Source of the DNA: an uncultured Clostridia bacterium
GTDB lineage: Bacteria > Bacillota > Clostridia > Oscillospirales > Ruminococcaceae
NCBI GenBank assembly: GCA_947177735.1
Contig: CAMWVP010000008.1
Span: 1-45,418, forward strand
DNA: 45,418 bases
Direction: 5' to 3'
Shown here: one piece after another, positions 7,106 to 15,005 of the stretch
Layout: every line of letters begins with the position of its first letter
How positions within the stretch are numbered: position 1 is the stretch's first letter
Translations under genes and position numbers: made by a program
The notes under the pieces: model-generated
Database searches by the model: none
What the model was told of the DNA's origin: nothing
What the model saw: only the letters and a program-made list of their open reading frames with translations

Positions 7106-9280
7106 ATGGACACTATAACCATAGATGATTTAATGGAAAAGCTCGCCGCGTGCGATAAGCAGTATGACACGGAGAAGATAATGCGTGCCTACGAGCTTGC
7201 GGACTCGGCGCACGAGGGGCAGATGCGCTCCTCGGGAGAAAAATATATAACGCACCCGTTGTCCGTGGCGTCCATTCTGCTGGATTACTGTATGGACACG
7301 GATACGCTCTGCGCGGCGCTCATGCACGACGTGGTGGAGGATACCGAGACCTCGCTCGACGAGATACGCAGGAAGTTCGGCGAGGACGTTGCTCTTATGG
7401 TGGACGGCGTTACGAAGATAGGTCAGGTGCCGCTCAACACCAAGGAGGAGCAGCAGGCGGAGAATATCCGCAAGATACTCATGGCGATGAGCAAGGATAT
7501 CCGTGTTATCATCATCAAGCTCGCCGACAGGCTGCACAATATGCGCACACTGTTCGCGAGACCGCCCGAAAAGCAGCGCAAGACCTCGCTGGAGACGATG
7601 AACTTTTACGCTCCCATTGCTCATCGTCTCGGTATGAGCGACGTCAAGGAGGAGATGGAGAGTATCGCCATCCGCTATCTCGACCCATACGGCTGTAAGG
7701 AGATAGAGCGGCTGCTCGACGTTCACAAGGAAGAGCGCGACAGCTTTATCGACACGATCAGCGCGCGCATAAGAGAGCGCATAACCGATATCAAGCCCGA
7801 CCCTATTATCGAGGGCAGGGTGAAGTCTATCTTTAGTATCTACAAGAAAATGTACGTCAAGAACAAGCCTTTTGACGAGATATACGATATCTATGCCGTG
7901 AGAATCATCGTGCAGTCGGTCATCGAGTGCTACAATGTTCTCGGCGTTATCCATGATCTGTTCAGTCCGATGCCGTACCGCTTCAAGGACTACATCGCGA
8001 CTCCCAAGCCCAATCGTTATCAGTCACTGCACACGACCGTTATCGGCAAGGAGGGCATACCGTTCGAGGTGCAGATACGCACCATGGAGATGCACAACAC
8101 CGCGCAGTACGGTATCGCCGCGCACTGGAAGTACAAGGCGGGCTTAAAGGGCAGCGTCGCGGGCGAAAAGCGCTTCGACTGGATACGTCAGCTTCTCGAG
8201 CGTCAGCAGGAAGCGGACGACGTTGAGCAGATAACCGACGCTATCAAGAACGATCTCGCGCAGGACGAGGTGTACGTATTCTCGCCAAAGGGAGACATTT
8301 TCCCGCTGCCGCTAGGCGCGAACGTTATCGACTTCGCTTACGCCATTCATACCGAGGTCGGCAACAAGATGACGGGCGCAAAGGTCGGCGGACGTATGGT
8401 GCCGTTCGATTATCAGATCAAGACGGGCGATATTGTGGAAATATTTACCAGCGGCTCGCCCAACTACGGTCCCAACCGAAACTGGCTCGATATCGCCAAG
8501 ACCACGGAGGCTAAGGCGAAGATACGCTCGTGGTTCAAAAAGGAGCGCCGCGAGGAAAATATCGCCTGCGGAAAAGAGGAGCTCGAACGCGAGTTCAAGC
8601 GCAACGGAATACCGCTCGACGATGAAATTCTAAACGAGGCGGCGATGCGCGCGCACGTTGCGAATGTCGACGACCTGTACGCGAGCATCGGCTACGGCGG
8701 CGTTTCGATATCCAAGGTGATCCAGCGCATAAAGGAGCTTCAGCTGCGCACCCAGCGCGAGCAGAACGCCGTTCTGCCGACGGGCGAGGAGAACATCGAA
8801 GAGACCAATCGACGCGCCCGCCGAAAGGGCATTATCATCGAGGGCGTGGACAACTGCATGGTGAAGTTCGCTCAGTGCTGCAATCCACTGCCCGGCGACC
8901 CGATAATCGGCTTCGTTACGCGCGGCTTCGGCGTTTCGATACACAAGCAGGACTGCATAAACGTTATCAACAATATGGACAGCGAGGAGAACCGCGACCG
9001 CTGGATAAAGGCGTCGTGGGCGGGCGTTGACGACACGACCTACCGCGCGACCATCGACATTATCGCCGAGCAGAAGTCCTCAGTTATCGCCGATATTACC
9101 GCCGCGATCGCCGCTAATCATATCCCGATGCACGAGATGAATATGCACCGTCTGAAAAATGGCAACACCAACCTCCTGATAACCATCGAGATAGCCGGCG
9201 TCGAGCAGCTTGCGAACGTGATGCTGCGTCTCAAAAAGATACCCGGCGTTATCTCCGCGGACAGAACGGGAAAACAGTAA
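7106..9280 (+). CDS. rel: Bifunctional (p)ppGpp synthetase/hydrolase, Rel family
   Basis: Makes and degrades the stringent-response alarmone. The N-terminal HD hydrolase domain has HDVVEDT (His74, Asp75, Glu78, Asp79), so hydrolysis should be active. The synthetase domain shows RVKSIFSIYKKM, YDIYAVRII and EVQIRTMEMH, all intact. A TGS domain (DEVYVFSPKGDIFPLPLGA) follows near residue 390, then a zinc-finger-like CCNPLPGDPIIG region and a C-terminal ACT domain. At 724 residues it has the family length. The ATG at 7106 is chosen because GGGAG (7093-7097) is well placed; an upstream start at 7076 overlaps recJ. The GIY-YIG gene starts 4 bases after the stop. Confidence 0.95.
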   Translation: MDTITIDDLMEKLAACDKQYDTEKIMRAYELADSAHEGQMRSSGEKYITHPLSVASILLDYCMDTDTLCAALMHDVVEDTETSLDEIRRKFGEDVALMVDGVTKIGQVPLNTKEEQQAENIRKILMAMSKDIRVIIIKLADRLHNMRTLFARPPEKQRKTSLETMNFYAPIAHRLGMSDVKEEMESIAIRYLDPYGCKEIERLLDVHKEERDSFIDTISARIRERITDIKPDPIIEGRVKSIFSIYKKMYVKNKPFDEIYDIYAVRIIVQSVIECYNVLGVIHDLFSPMPYRFKDYIATPKPNRYQSLHTTVIGKEGIPFEVQIRTMEMHNTAQYGIAAHWKYKAGLKGSVAGEKRFDWIRQLLERQQEADDVEQITDAIKNDLAQDEVYVFSPKGDIFPLPLGANVIDFAYAIHTEVGNKMTGAKVGGRMVPFDYQIKTGDIVEIFTSGSPNYGPNRNWLDIAKTTEAKAKIRSWFKKERREENIACGKEELEREFKRNGIPLDDEILNEAAMRAHVANVDDLYASIGYGGVSISKVIQRIKELQLRTQREQNAVLPTGEENIEETNRRARRKGIIIEGVDNCMVKFAQCCNPLPGDPIIGFVTRGFGVSIHKQDCINVINNMDSEENRDRWIKASWAGVDDTTYRATIDIIAEQKSSVIADITAAIAANHIPMHEMNMHRLKNGNTNLLITIEIAGVEQLANVMLRLKKIPGVISADRTGKQ

Positions 9281-9284
9281 GAGA

Positions 9285-9788
9285 ATGGATATTTACCGGT
9301 ATCTGCTGCTCGGTGCGCTGTTGGTGCTTACGGTGCTGTGGCTGAGAGCGCGGAGCACTCCCAAGGCGAAAAACGCCCGTCTGCGCCGAAAGATACGGCG
9401 CGGCGGCTTTACGCCTTGGACGCGGTTCGAGGAAGAATGGATAATCGACGAAAAGTCGCGGACGGGGCATAAATATGCCGATTTTCCGGGCTGCTACGTG
9501 ATAATGATCTTCGACAAGCCCGTGCGGTTCAAGCGGTTTTACGGTTGGGAGAATATCTATATCGGGCAGTCGATAAACGTCTGTCAGCGCGTCCACAATC
9601 ACTTCAACGGTAAGGGCAAGGGCGATATCTACGCCGATATCAAGTACGGCAAGGAGGCGTATGTACGTATCGTTCCCGTCAAGGCAAAGCGCCTGAACGA
9701 TATGGAGACTGCGCTGATAGAGGCTTTTTCGGCTACTGAATCGTACAACAAGACAAAGGGTGGCGCTAAAGTCACAAAGATAAAGTGA
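9285..9788 (+). CDS. Membrane-anchored GIY-YIG nuclease-like protein
   Basis: A 167-residue protein with an N-terminal hydrophobic helix (YLLLGALLVLTVLWL, about residues 6-20), then a very basic segment, then a GIY-YIG domain. Visible domain elements are GCYVIMIF (the GIY strand, about 66), IYIGQSINVCQRVHNHF (the YIG strand and the Arg/His helix, about 88-104), the glutamate in METALIEAF and the closing YNKTKGG. All usual catalytic positions seem present. GIY-YIG domains cut or bind DNA, and a membrane-anchored form facing the cytoplasm is uncommon. It is read with rel (4-base gap). The role is unknown; DNA handling at the membrane is only a guess. Confidence 0.8.
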   Translation: MDIYRYLLLGALLVLTVLWLRARSTPKAKNARLRRKIRRGGFTPWTRFEEEWIIDEKSRTGHKYADFPGCYVIMIFDKPVRFKRFYGWENIYIGQSINVCQRVHNHFNGKGKGDIYADIKYGKEAYVRIVPVKAKRLNDMETALIEAFSATESYNKTKGGAKVTKIK

Positions 9789-9790
9789 GA

Positions 9791-9859
9791 AACTAATCAC
9801 CGTTAAAATACTTGACAGGATTTTCGCAAAGATGTCAAGTTTTTAATGGGTGATTAGTT
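9791..9859. repeat. Nested 69-bp palindrome between the GIY-YIG and hydrolase genes
   Basis: Outer arms AACTAATCACC (9791-9801) and GGTGATTAGTT (9849-9859) are perfect inverted repeats. Inner arms CTTGACA (9811-9817) and TGTCAAG (9833-9839) are also perfect, and the AT-rich stretches between are partly complementary. The whole gap between the two genes is thus one long stem. No second copy was noticed in the window. Confidence 0.65.
9811..9844 (+). terminator. Likely intrinsic terminator of the purB-recJ-rel-GIY run
   Basis: The 7-bp stem CTTGACA/TGTCAAG is followed at once by a T-run (9840-9844). The stem is AT-balanced with a 15-base loop, so it is moderate in strength on its own. The outer arms of the larger palindrome could reinforce it. 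Confidence 0.55.
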
Positions 9860-9872
9860 ATGAGGGAAATTT

Positions 9873-10496
9873 ATGGACAAAATAATGCAGATGCCGCTGG
9901 GAGCATTGGCGGCGAATTGTTACATCATCCCGGGCGACGACAACAAAGTGATAGCGGTCGATCCCGCTTCCGTTTCGGAGGTCATCGCAGTGTTGGATTC
10001 GCAGGAGGCGGAGCTCGGCGCGATCATCATCACGCACGGGCATTTCGACCATTTCGCGGGCGCTGCCGAGCTGAGCGGCAGGACGGGCGCGCCGATATAC
10101 GCTCCCGATCTTGACGCGGAGATGCTATCGAGCTCGGACAAGAGCTGGGCGTGGTTTATGCAGGGCACGCCGTTCGCGCCGGTAACGCCCGACAAGACGT
10201 TTACCGACGGCGAGGAGTTCACGGTGTGCGGAGTGACGTTCAGAGTGATGGCGGCTCCGGGACACACCGCGGGGAGCTGTCTGCTGTTCTGCGACAAGTA
10301 CGGCGTAGTGTTGAGCGGCGACGTGATCTTCCACAACAGCATAGGACGCACCGACGGCTACTCGGGCAGCGACAGGCAAATGGCGGAGAGCCTGGCAAGG
10401 ATCGCGGCTCTGCCGGGAAACCCGGGCATACTCAGCGGACACGGCGACGTGACCGATCTGGAGACCGAGAAAAGATGTAATCCGTATCTGAGATAA
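9873..10496 (+). CDS. Metallo-beta-lactamase-fold hydrolase, glyoxalase II-like
   Basis: Cytoplasmic zinc hydrolase of 207 residues. The metal motif THGHFDHFAG gives His55, His57, Asp59 and His60. The third-histidine motif APGHTAGSCLL lies near residue 130, the bridging Asp in VVLSGDVIF, and the last His in ILSGHGDVT. This matches the YcbL/glyoxalase II-like subgroup, which hydrolyses thioesters or related small molecules; the exact substrate is not readable. GAGGG lies 6 bases before the ATG. It follows the palindrome at 9791-9859 and precedes a promoter, so it is probably expressed alone or by read-through. Confidence 0.88.
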   Translation: MDKIMQMPLGALAANCYIIPGDDNKVIAVDPASVSEVIAVLDSQEAELGAIIITHGHFDHFAGAAELSGRTGAPIYAPDLDAEMLSSSDKSWAWFMQGTPFAPVTPDKTFTDGEEFTVCGVTFRVMAAPGHTAGSCLLFCDKYGVVLSGDVIFHNSIGRTDGYSGSDRQMAESLARIAALPGNPGILSGHGDVTDLETEKRCNPYLR

Positions 10497-10547
10497 TTCA
10501 CAAAGGTGTAAAAAAAGATTCCGAGAAACCAATGGTTTTTGGAGTTA

Positions 10548-10569
10548 TTTTACAAAAAATTTTGTAAAA
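10548..10569. promoter_or_regulatory. Perfect AT-rich inverted repeat upstream of a promoter
   Basis: TTTTACAAAA (10548-10557) and TTTTGTAAAA (10560-10569) are perfect inverted repeats with a 2-base centre. The site ends 12 bases before the -35 box of the next gene, a place where an activator or repressor could bind. It could also be part of the 3' end of the hydrolase transcript. Confidence 0.4.
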
Positions 10570-10581
10570 CTTTTCAAGCAC

Positions 10582-10610
10582 TTGACTTTTCCGGAAATAT
10601 GTTATATTAT
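10582..10610 (+). promoter_or_regulatory. SigA promoter of the small membrane protein gene
   Basis: TTGACT (10582-10587), 17-base spacer, TATTAT (10605-10610). A short GCGG/CCGC hairpin (10618-10634) lies in the leader before AGGAGG. Confidence 0.75.
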
Positions 10611-10658
10611 ATGGTAAGCGGGATGTGGCTCCGCAATAATATTTAGGAGGACTTCACA

Positions 10659-10991
10659 ATGAACGATTCATCTGAAAAGGGAATGGGCGTTCTGTGCTAC
10701 ATTCCGTTTATTTGCCTGATACCCGTAATCACCGGCAGCACGCCGTTCGTAAAGTATCACGCAAATCAAGGACTGGTGCTGTTTATCATGTCGCTTATCT
10801 TTGGCGCGGTCAGCACGATCTGCTCGCTGGTGCTCAGGATAATCCCGATATTGGGCGGTATCGTGTCCGGGATCATCAGCGGCGTTTTGGGACTGGTCGT
10901 GATCCTGTTTGTTATCTTCGGCATCGTCAACGTTGTAAACGGCGAGACAAAGCCGCTGCCCATTATCGGCGGAATCACTATCCTGAAGTGA
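10659..10991 (+). CDS. Small DUF4870/Tic20-like membrane protein
   Basis: A 110-residue protein with a soluble N-terminus (MNDSSEKGMGVLCYIP), the family-typical phrase VKYHANQGLVLFI and three or four hydrophobic helices, ending NGETKPLPIIGGITIL. This pattern matches the DUF4870/Tic20-like family of unknown function in bacteria. AGGAGG lies 10 bases before the ATG. It has its own promoter and terminator, so it is monocistronic. No partner gene is suggested by the surroundings. Confidence 0.8.
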   Translation: MNDSSEKGMGVLCYIPFICLIPVITGSTPFVKYHANQGLVLFIMSLIFGAVSTICSLVLRIIPILGGIVSGIISGVLGLVVILFVIFGIVNVVNGETKPLPIIGGITILK

Positions 10992-11023
10992 TCTTCAACG
11001 GAAAGTTCCGTATCGCAGACCCG

Positions 11024-11060
11024 AGAGGTGTTGAGCGTAAACGCTCGGCACCTCTTTTTT
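11024..11060 (+). terminator. Strong intrinsic terminator
   Basis: AGAGGTG (11024-11030) pairs with CACCTCT (11049-11055), with an inner GAGCGT/ACGCTC stem, followed by a T-run to 11060. It ends the DUF4870 transcript and isolates the clp gene. Confidence 0.92.
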
Positions 11061-11142
11061 CTGTGACATTTTATATACTCCGAATAAACGAACCAAATAT
11101 TCCCATAATAATTTTACAAATTAATCCGTCGGAGGTAGAAAA

Positions 11143-13458
11143 ATGGCAAATCAGAACATCACGCCCGGTTTTTCCGGCGAGGCAGCTGAAGCGCTCGGGA
11201 GCGCTATTACTATCGCGGGACAGATGGGGCATACCTATATCGGCAGCGAGCACCTGCTCTGCGCGCTCGCCAAGAACTCCGAGAGCGCTGCGGGAGTGCT
11301 CCTTGCGCGGCAGCAGGTACGCTTCCGCGACCTGATACTCCAGCTCAAGGACAGGGTCGGCATAGGGCAGAGCATTGAGCTGCACGAAAAGGATTTCTCG
11401 CCGCGGCTTAAAAAGCTGCTCGCGAACGCGCGTTCCTATGCGGTCTCCAGGAACGATAAGTACGTCGGCACCGAGCATATACTGTTAGCGCTCCTAACCG
11501 ACCGCGACTGCACGGCCTACGCCATTCTCAGCGAGCAGAGCTCCGACACCGTTCAGCGGCTCTACAGCGGAGTTTCCGCACGAAGCTTCGACGCGCCGCG
11601 CTTTGACGAACCGCCGAAAAAGCAAGAGCGCTCTCCCAAAAAGACCGAGAACGTCCGCGGCGAGTTCCCGATGCTGACCAAATACGGCAGAGAGCTGACA
11701 GCCGAGGCTCGCGAGGGCAAGCTCGACCCTGTTATCGGACGCGACACCGAGACAGAGCGCATGGTACAGATACTCCTGCGCCGCACCAAAAACAACCCGT
11801 GTCTTATCGGAGACGCGGGAGTCGGCAAGACAGCCGTTGCCGAGGGCTTCTCGCAGCGCGTAGCCCTCGGCAACGTGCCGCCCGAGCTCGCCGACAAGCG
11901 CGTTTTCGCTCTCGATCTCTCGGCAATGCTCGCGGGCGCAAAGTACCGCGGCGACTTTGAGGAGCGCTTAAAAGGCGTGCTTGACGAGGCAGTAGGCGAT
12001 CCGAGCGTTATATTGTTTATCGACGAGATCCATATGATCGTCGGCACGGGCGCTGCCGAGGGCGCTATCGACGCGGCAAGCATCTTAAAGCCCCTGCTCG
12101 CGCGCGGAAAGATATGCCTTATCGGAGCGACCACCACCGACGAGTACCGCCGCTTTATCGAGAAAGACAGCGCGTTGGAGCGCCGTTTTCAGCCGATCTG
12201 TGTCGAGCAGCCCGACGAGGCGGGAGCTGTCGGGATACTCAACGGACTGCGTCCTCGGCTCGAGGAGCACCACCGCGCCGTCATCACCGACGAGGCGATA
12301 AAGGCCGCCGTAAAGCTTTCGGAGCGTTATCTTAACGACAGGCGGCTGCCCGACAAGGCGATCGACCTCATCGACGAAGCTGCGGCGAGAGCGCGCACCG
12401 AGCGCGCTGTCGTAAAGCAAAAGCTGTTCGGCGGCAGCACAAAGCGCGAACGTGTGATCGTGGATGCCGAGGACGTTGCAAAAGCGGTATCGGCGATAAC
12501 GGGTATCCCCGCCGCGCGGCTCAGCGAGGACGAAAGCGAGCGGCTGTCAAACCTCGAGGGTCTGCTCCGAAAGCGCGTTATCGGGCAGGACAAAGCTGTC
12601 ACGTTGGTCGCGAACGCCGTCCGCAGGGGCAGAGCGGGCTTGAAGGACCCCGAGCGCCCCATCGGCTCTTTCCTGTTCCTCGGGCAGACCGGCGTAGGCA
12701 AGACGGAGCTCTCCAGAGCGCTTGCGGAGGGCGTTTTCGGAGACCCTCGGCGGCTGATAAGATTTGATATGTCCGAATTTATGGAGCGCCATTCGGTCAG
12801 CAAGCTGATAGGTTCGCCGCCCGGATATGTAGGCTACGGCGAGGAGGGCAGACTTGTAAAGGAGGTGCGCTCCCGTCCGTATTCTGTGGTGCTGTTCGAC
12901 GAGGTGGAAAAGGCTCACAGCGACGTTCTGAGTATTCTGCTGCAAATACTCGAGGACGGCAAGCTCACCGCCTCGGACGGCAGGACCGCCGATTTCAAGA
13001 ACACCATAATTATCCTTACGGGCAACATCGGCGCCGATGAGCTTGGGCGCAGCTATCTCGGCTTCGGCAGTGGAAAGGGCGGCAGTACGGACGTACTCAA
13101 AGCGCTCAAGGATCAGTTTCGCCCCGAGCTGCTCAACCGTATCGACAACGTTGTCGTGTTTGAGCGCCTGACCGCCGAGAATATGGAGGCGGTCTGCGCG
13201 AAAATGCTGGAGAACGTTTCCAAAAGAGCGCTTTCGCGCGGTATTGAGCTGTCGTTCGACAGTTCCGCCGCAAGGCGCATATGCGAGAGCGTCCGCGAGG
13301 AGGGAATGGGCGCGCGCCCGCTGCGCCGAAAGATAACCTCGGATATCGAGGATATGCTCTCAAAGCGCATCATAGCGGGTGAGCTGCCGCAAAACTGCCG
13401 CGCGGAGGTGTGCGTTGTAAACTCCGCGTTTGAGGTGCGCGTGCTGGTGGATAATTAG
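11143..13458 (+). CDS. clpC: Clp ATPase, ClpC/ClpA type, without the middle domain
   Basis: AAA+ unfoldase expected to feed proteins to ClpP. Two Clp_N repeats (residues 4-145) precede the first AAA domain with Walker A GDAGVGKT (about 223) and the second with GQTGVGKT (about 514). Sensor and arginine-finger regions look normal. In ClpC a coiled-coil middle domain (UVR motif) sits between DLIDEA and the next helix. Here only about 36 residues (411-447) fill that place, as in ClpA. The YLGFGSG loop (Leu639-Gly-Phe) matches the VGF-type ClpP contact. No ctsR, mcsA or mcsB is near, and I see no CtsR box. GGAGG precedes the ATG. The stop TAG lies on the edge of the palindrome at 13456. Confidence 0.9.
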   Translation: MANQNITPGFSGEAAEALGSAITIAGQMGHTYIGSEHLLCALAKNSESAAGVLLARQQVRFRDLILQLKDRVGIGQSIELHEKDFSPRLKKLLANARSYAVSRNDKYVGTEHILLALLTDRDCTAYAILSEQSSDTVQRLYSGVSARSFDAPRFDEPPKKQERSPKKTENVRGEFPMLTKYGRELTAEAREGKLDPVIGRDTETERMVQILLRRTKNNPCLIGDAGVGKTAVAEGFSQRVALGNVPPELADKRVFALDLSAMLAGAKYRGDFEERLKGVLDEAVGDPSVILFIDEIHMIVGTGAAEGAIDAASILKPLLARGKICLIGATTTDEYRRFIEKDSALERRFQPICVEQPDEAGAVGILNGLRPRLEEHHRAVITDEAIKAAVKLSERYLNDRRLPDKAIDLIDEAAARARTERAVVKQKLFGGSTKRERVIVDAEDVAKAVSAITGIPAARLSEDESERLSNLEGLLRKRVIGQDKAVTLVANAVRRGRAGLKDPERPIGSFLFLGQTGVGKTELSRALAEGVFGDPRRLIRFDMSEFMERHSVSKLIGSPPGYVGYGEEGRLVKEVRSRPYSVVLFDEVEKAHSDVLSILLQILEDGKLTASDGRTADFKNTIIILTGNIGADELGRSYLGFGSGKGGSTDVLKALKDQFRPELLNRIDNVVVFERLTAENMEAVCAKMLENVSKRALSRGIELSFDSSAARRICESVREEGMGARPLRRKITSDIEDMLSKRIIAGELPQNCRAEVCVVNSAFEVRVLVDN

Positions 13459-13632
13459 GGAAGCACTGAATAAATCACGCCTTCGGCTTGGCACGCATCT
13501 TGCTTGCATATTTTCCGTCATATTGCACAAGTTTTCCTTGTCGGGCGTCAGCCCGACTGCGTCAAATTTGCACAATCTGACGAAAAATCTGACTGCGCAA
13601 TATGCGCACCAGATTTAATCAATGCTTCCCTA
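13456..13632. repeat. MITE-like palindromic element of about 177 bp
   Basis: TAGGGAAGCA (13456-13465) and TGCTTCCCTA (13623-13632) are perfect 10-bp terminal inverted repeats, and the similarity runs on for about 20 bp (GAATAAATC against its near-complement GATTTAATC). The interior is a long imperfect palindrome with matched blocks CCGTCATATTG and its partner CAATCTGACG, centred on the perfect hairpin TCGGGCG/tca-shifted GCCCGA near 13538-13553. There is no open frame of note. It fills the gap between two convergent genes and may also act as a two-way terminator. A non-autonomous mobile element is the best reading. Confidence 0.75.
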
Positions 13633-13634
13633 GC

Positions 13635-14777
13635 TCACTCTCCGAGCGATGCGCGGCAGTTTTCCAGCATACTCTCGGCAAAAACCGCGTAGCCGCGCGC
13701 GGGGTCGCTGACAAGGACGTGCGTCACCGCGCCGATAAGCATACCGTTCTGCAATATGGGACTGCCGCTCATTCCGCGCACTATTCCGCCCGTTTTCTCA
13801 AGCAGCTCGTCGTCGGTGATCCTGATTACCATACCCTTTGAGCCGTTCAGGTCGAGCAGATTTATGCGCTCTATCTCGATGGAATACTCGCGGGGGGCTC
13901 CTCCGTCAACGGTCGTGAGCACGGTCGCCGCGCCCGTTTTGACCTCCTGACGGAACGCTACGGGCACCGTTTCACCCTCGACGGGTGCGGAGAGCCTGCC
14001 GAATACTCCGGCGGCGGTGTTGCCGGAAAGCTCGCCGATGTCGGAATTGGGGAGTATAGCGCCGCACAGCTCGCCCGCACAGCCCTCCTTGCCCTTGACG
14101 ACATCGTATATCTCAGCGGAGGTTATCTGTCCCGTGCGCAGCGGCACGGCGTCGCCCGTTGTCACGTCGCTGACCGCGTGTCCGAGACCGCCGAAAACGA
14201 GCGTATCGGGCTCAAGAAACGTCAGTGTGCCGATACCCGCGGCGCTGTCGCGCACCCACGCTCCTATCCTGAGCATATTCCCGACCCTCTCGGGAACAAG
14301 TCCGACAGACAGCTCGCTGCCGCAGCGCCTCAGTATTATCTCGGTATGCGCGGAGGAAAGCTGGACTGCCTCGCCTATTTCGGAATTGGTAAAAACTTCC
14401 TTTCCGTTTACGGATACTATCACATCGCCGGGCTTTATCCCCGCCCTGTCGGCAGGGGATTTCTCGGCGACTTCTATCACCATAACGCCGTCCGATCTGA
14501 CCTTTATGCCGAACGGAGTGCCGCAGGGAATAACGGACGGGCGCGGCTGCTCGGAAACGTCTGCCGTCTTTATAGGAAGCCCGCCGAGGTAATAGGAAAG
14601 CCCCTCGGAGGTTTGCCGCAGGATAACTGGAGAAAATCCCCCTCCCGCAAATTCGGAATTTGTCTCTACGTTTATATCGCAGGGGAGCGCGGTGTAGAAA
14701 AAGCCGAATACCGCCGCGAAAATCGCGGTCAGCACCGCCGCAGTCCCCGAAAAGATCTTTAATTGTTTTCGTATCAT
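13635..14777 (-). CDS. spoIVB: SpoIVB, sporulation serine protease
   Basis: Protease of family S55 that is secreted from the forespore and triggers pro-SigK processing in the mother cell. It has an N-terminal membrane anchor (about residues 8-30), a PDZ domain around EKSPADRAGIKPGDVIVSVNG (about 105-170) and the S55 domain. Catalytic residues are His200 in GGLGHAVSD and Ser337 in RGMSGSPIL, followed by IGAVTHVLV. At 380 residues it is slightly shorter than the B. subtilis form. The ATG at 14777 is chosen over a GTG at 14822 because the hydrophobic anchor then starts near residue 8; an AAAGG lies upstream at a longish spacing. It shows that the organism is a spore-former or descends from one. 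spo0A, often next door, is not here. Confidence 0.92.
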   Translation of the reverse strand: MIRKQLKIFSGTAAVLTAIFAAVFGFFYTALPCDINVETNSEFAGGGFSPVILRQTSEGLSYYLGGLPIKTADVSEQPRPSVIPCGTPFGIKVRSDGVMVIEVAEKSPADRAGIKPGDVIVSVNGKEVFTNSEIGEAVQLSSAHTEIILRRCGSELSVGLVPERVGNMLRIGAWVRDSAAGIGTLTFLEPDTLVFGGLGHAVSDVTTGDAVPLRTGQITSAEIYDVVKGKEGCAGELCGAILPNSDIGELSGNTAAGVFGRLSAPVEGETVPVAFRQEVKTGAATVLTTVDGGAPREYSIEIERINLLDLNGSKGMVIRITDDELLEKTGGIVRGMSGSPILQNGMLIGAVTHVLVSDPARGYAVFAESMLENCRASLGE

Positions 14778-14812
14778 CGTATGTTGACTGCCTTTCGTTT
14801 GTAGTTGTGTGT

Positions 14813-14833
14813 CTCCGCGCACGAAGCGCGGAG
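14813..14833. other. GC-rich hairpin upstream of spoIVB
   Basis: CTCCGCGC (14813-14820) and GCGCGGAG (14826-14833) form an 8-bp perfect stem with a 5-base loop, 36 bases upstream of the spoIVB start on the minus strand. On the plus strand a short T-run follows after 13 bases. The role is unclear: leader hairpin, or a weak terminator for plus-strand read-through. Between here and 14969 I see nothing else. Confidence 0.45.
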
Positions 14834-14969
14834 GATCACGGGTCTATTTTTTGCAGGAACGCCGTTCGATATCATAGGAAATATCGGACTGATAGCTTAA
14901 GTTTTGCCGCCAATTTTCGGCGATTTTGACGTAAAAAAACCGCCGAGCGGATTTACGGAAATAAACCCC

Positions 14970-14998
14970 TTGACATTTTCCCGAAAAAGCGGTATAAT
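14970..14998 (+). promoter_or_regulatory. Perfect SigA promoter of the RNase J operon
   Basis: TTGACA (14970-14975), 17-base spacer, TATAAT (14993-14998). Both boxes match consensus fully. It lies about 375 bases before the RNase J start, giving a leader of about 365 nt. Confidence 0.9.
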
Positions 14999-15005
14999 AA
15001 TAGAT

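Noticed and set aside
10520-10542. AAACCA/TGGTTT as a terminator of the metallo-hydrolase gene
   Set aside because: The arms are separated by a single base, so no hairpin loop can form.
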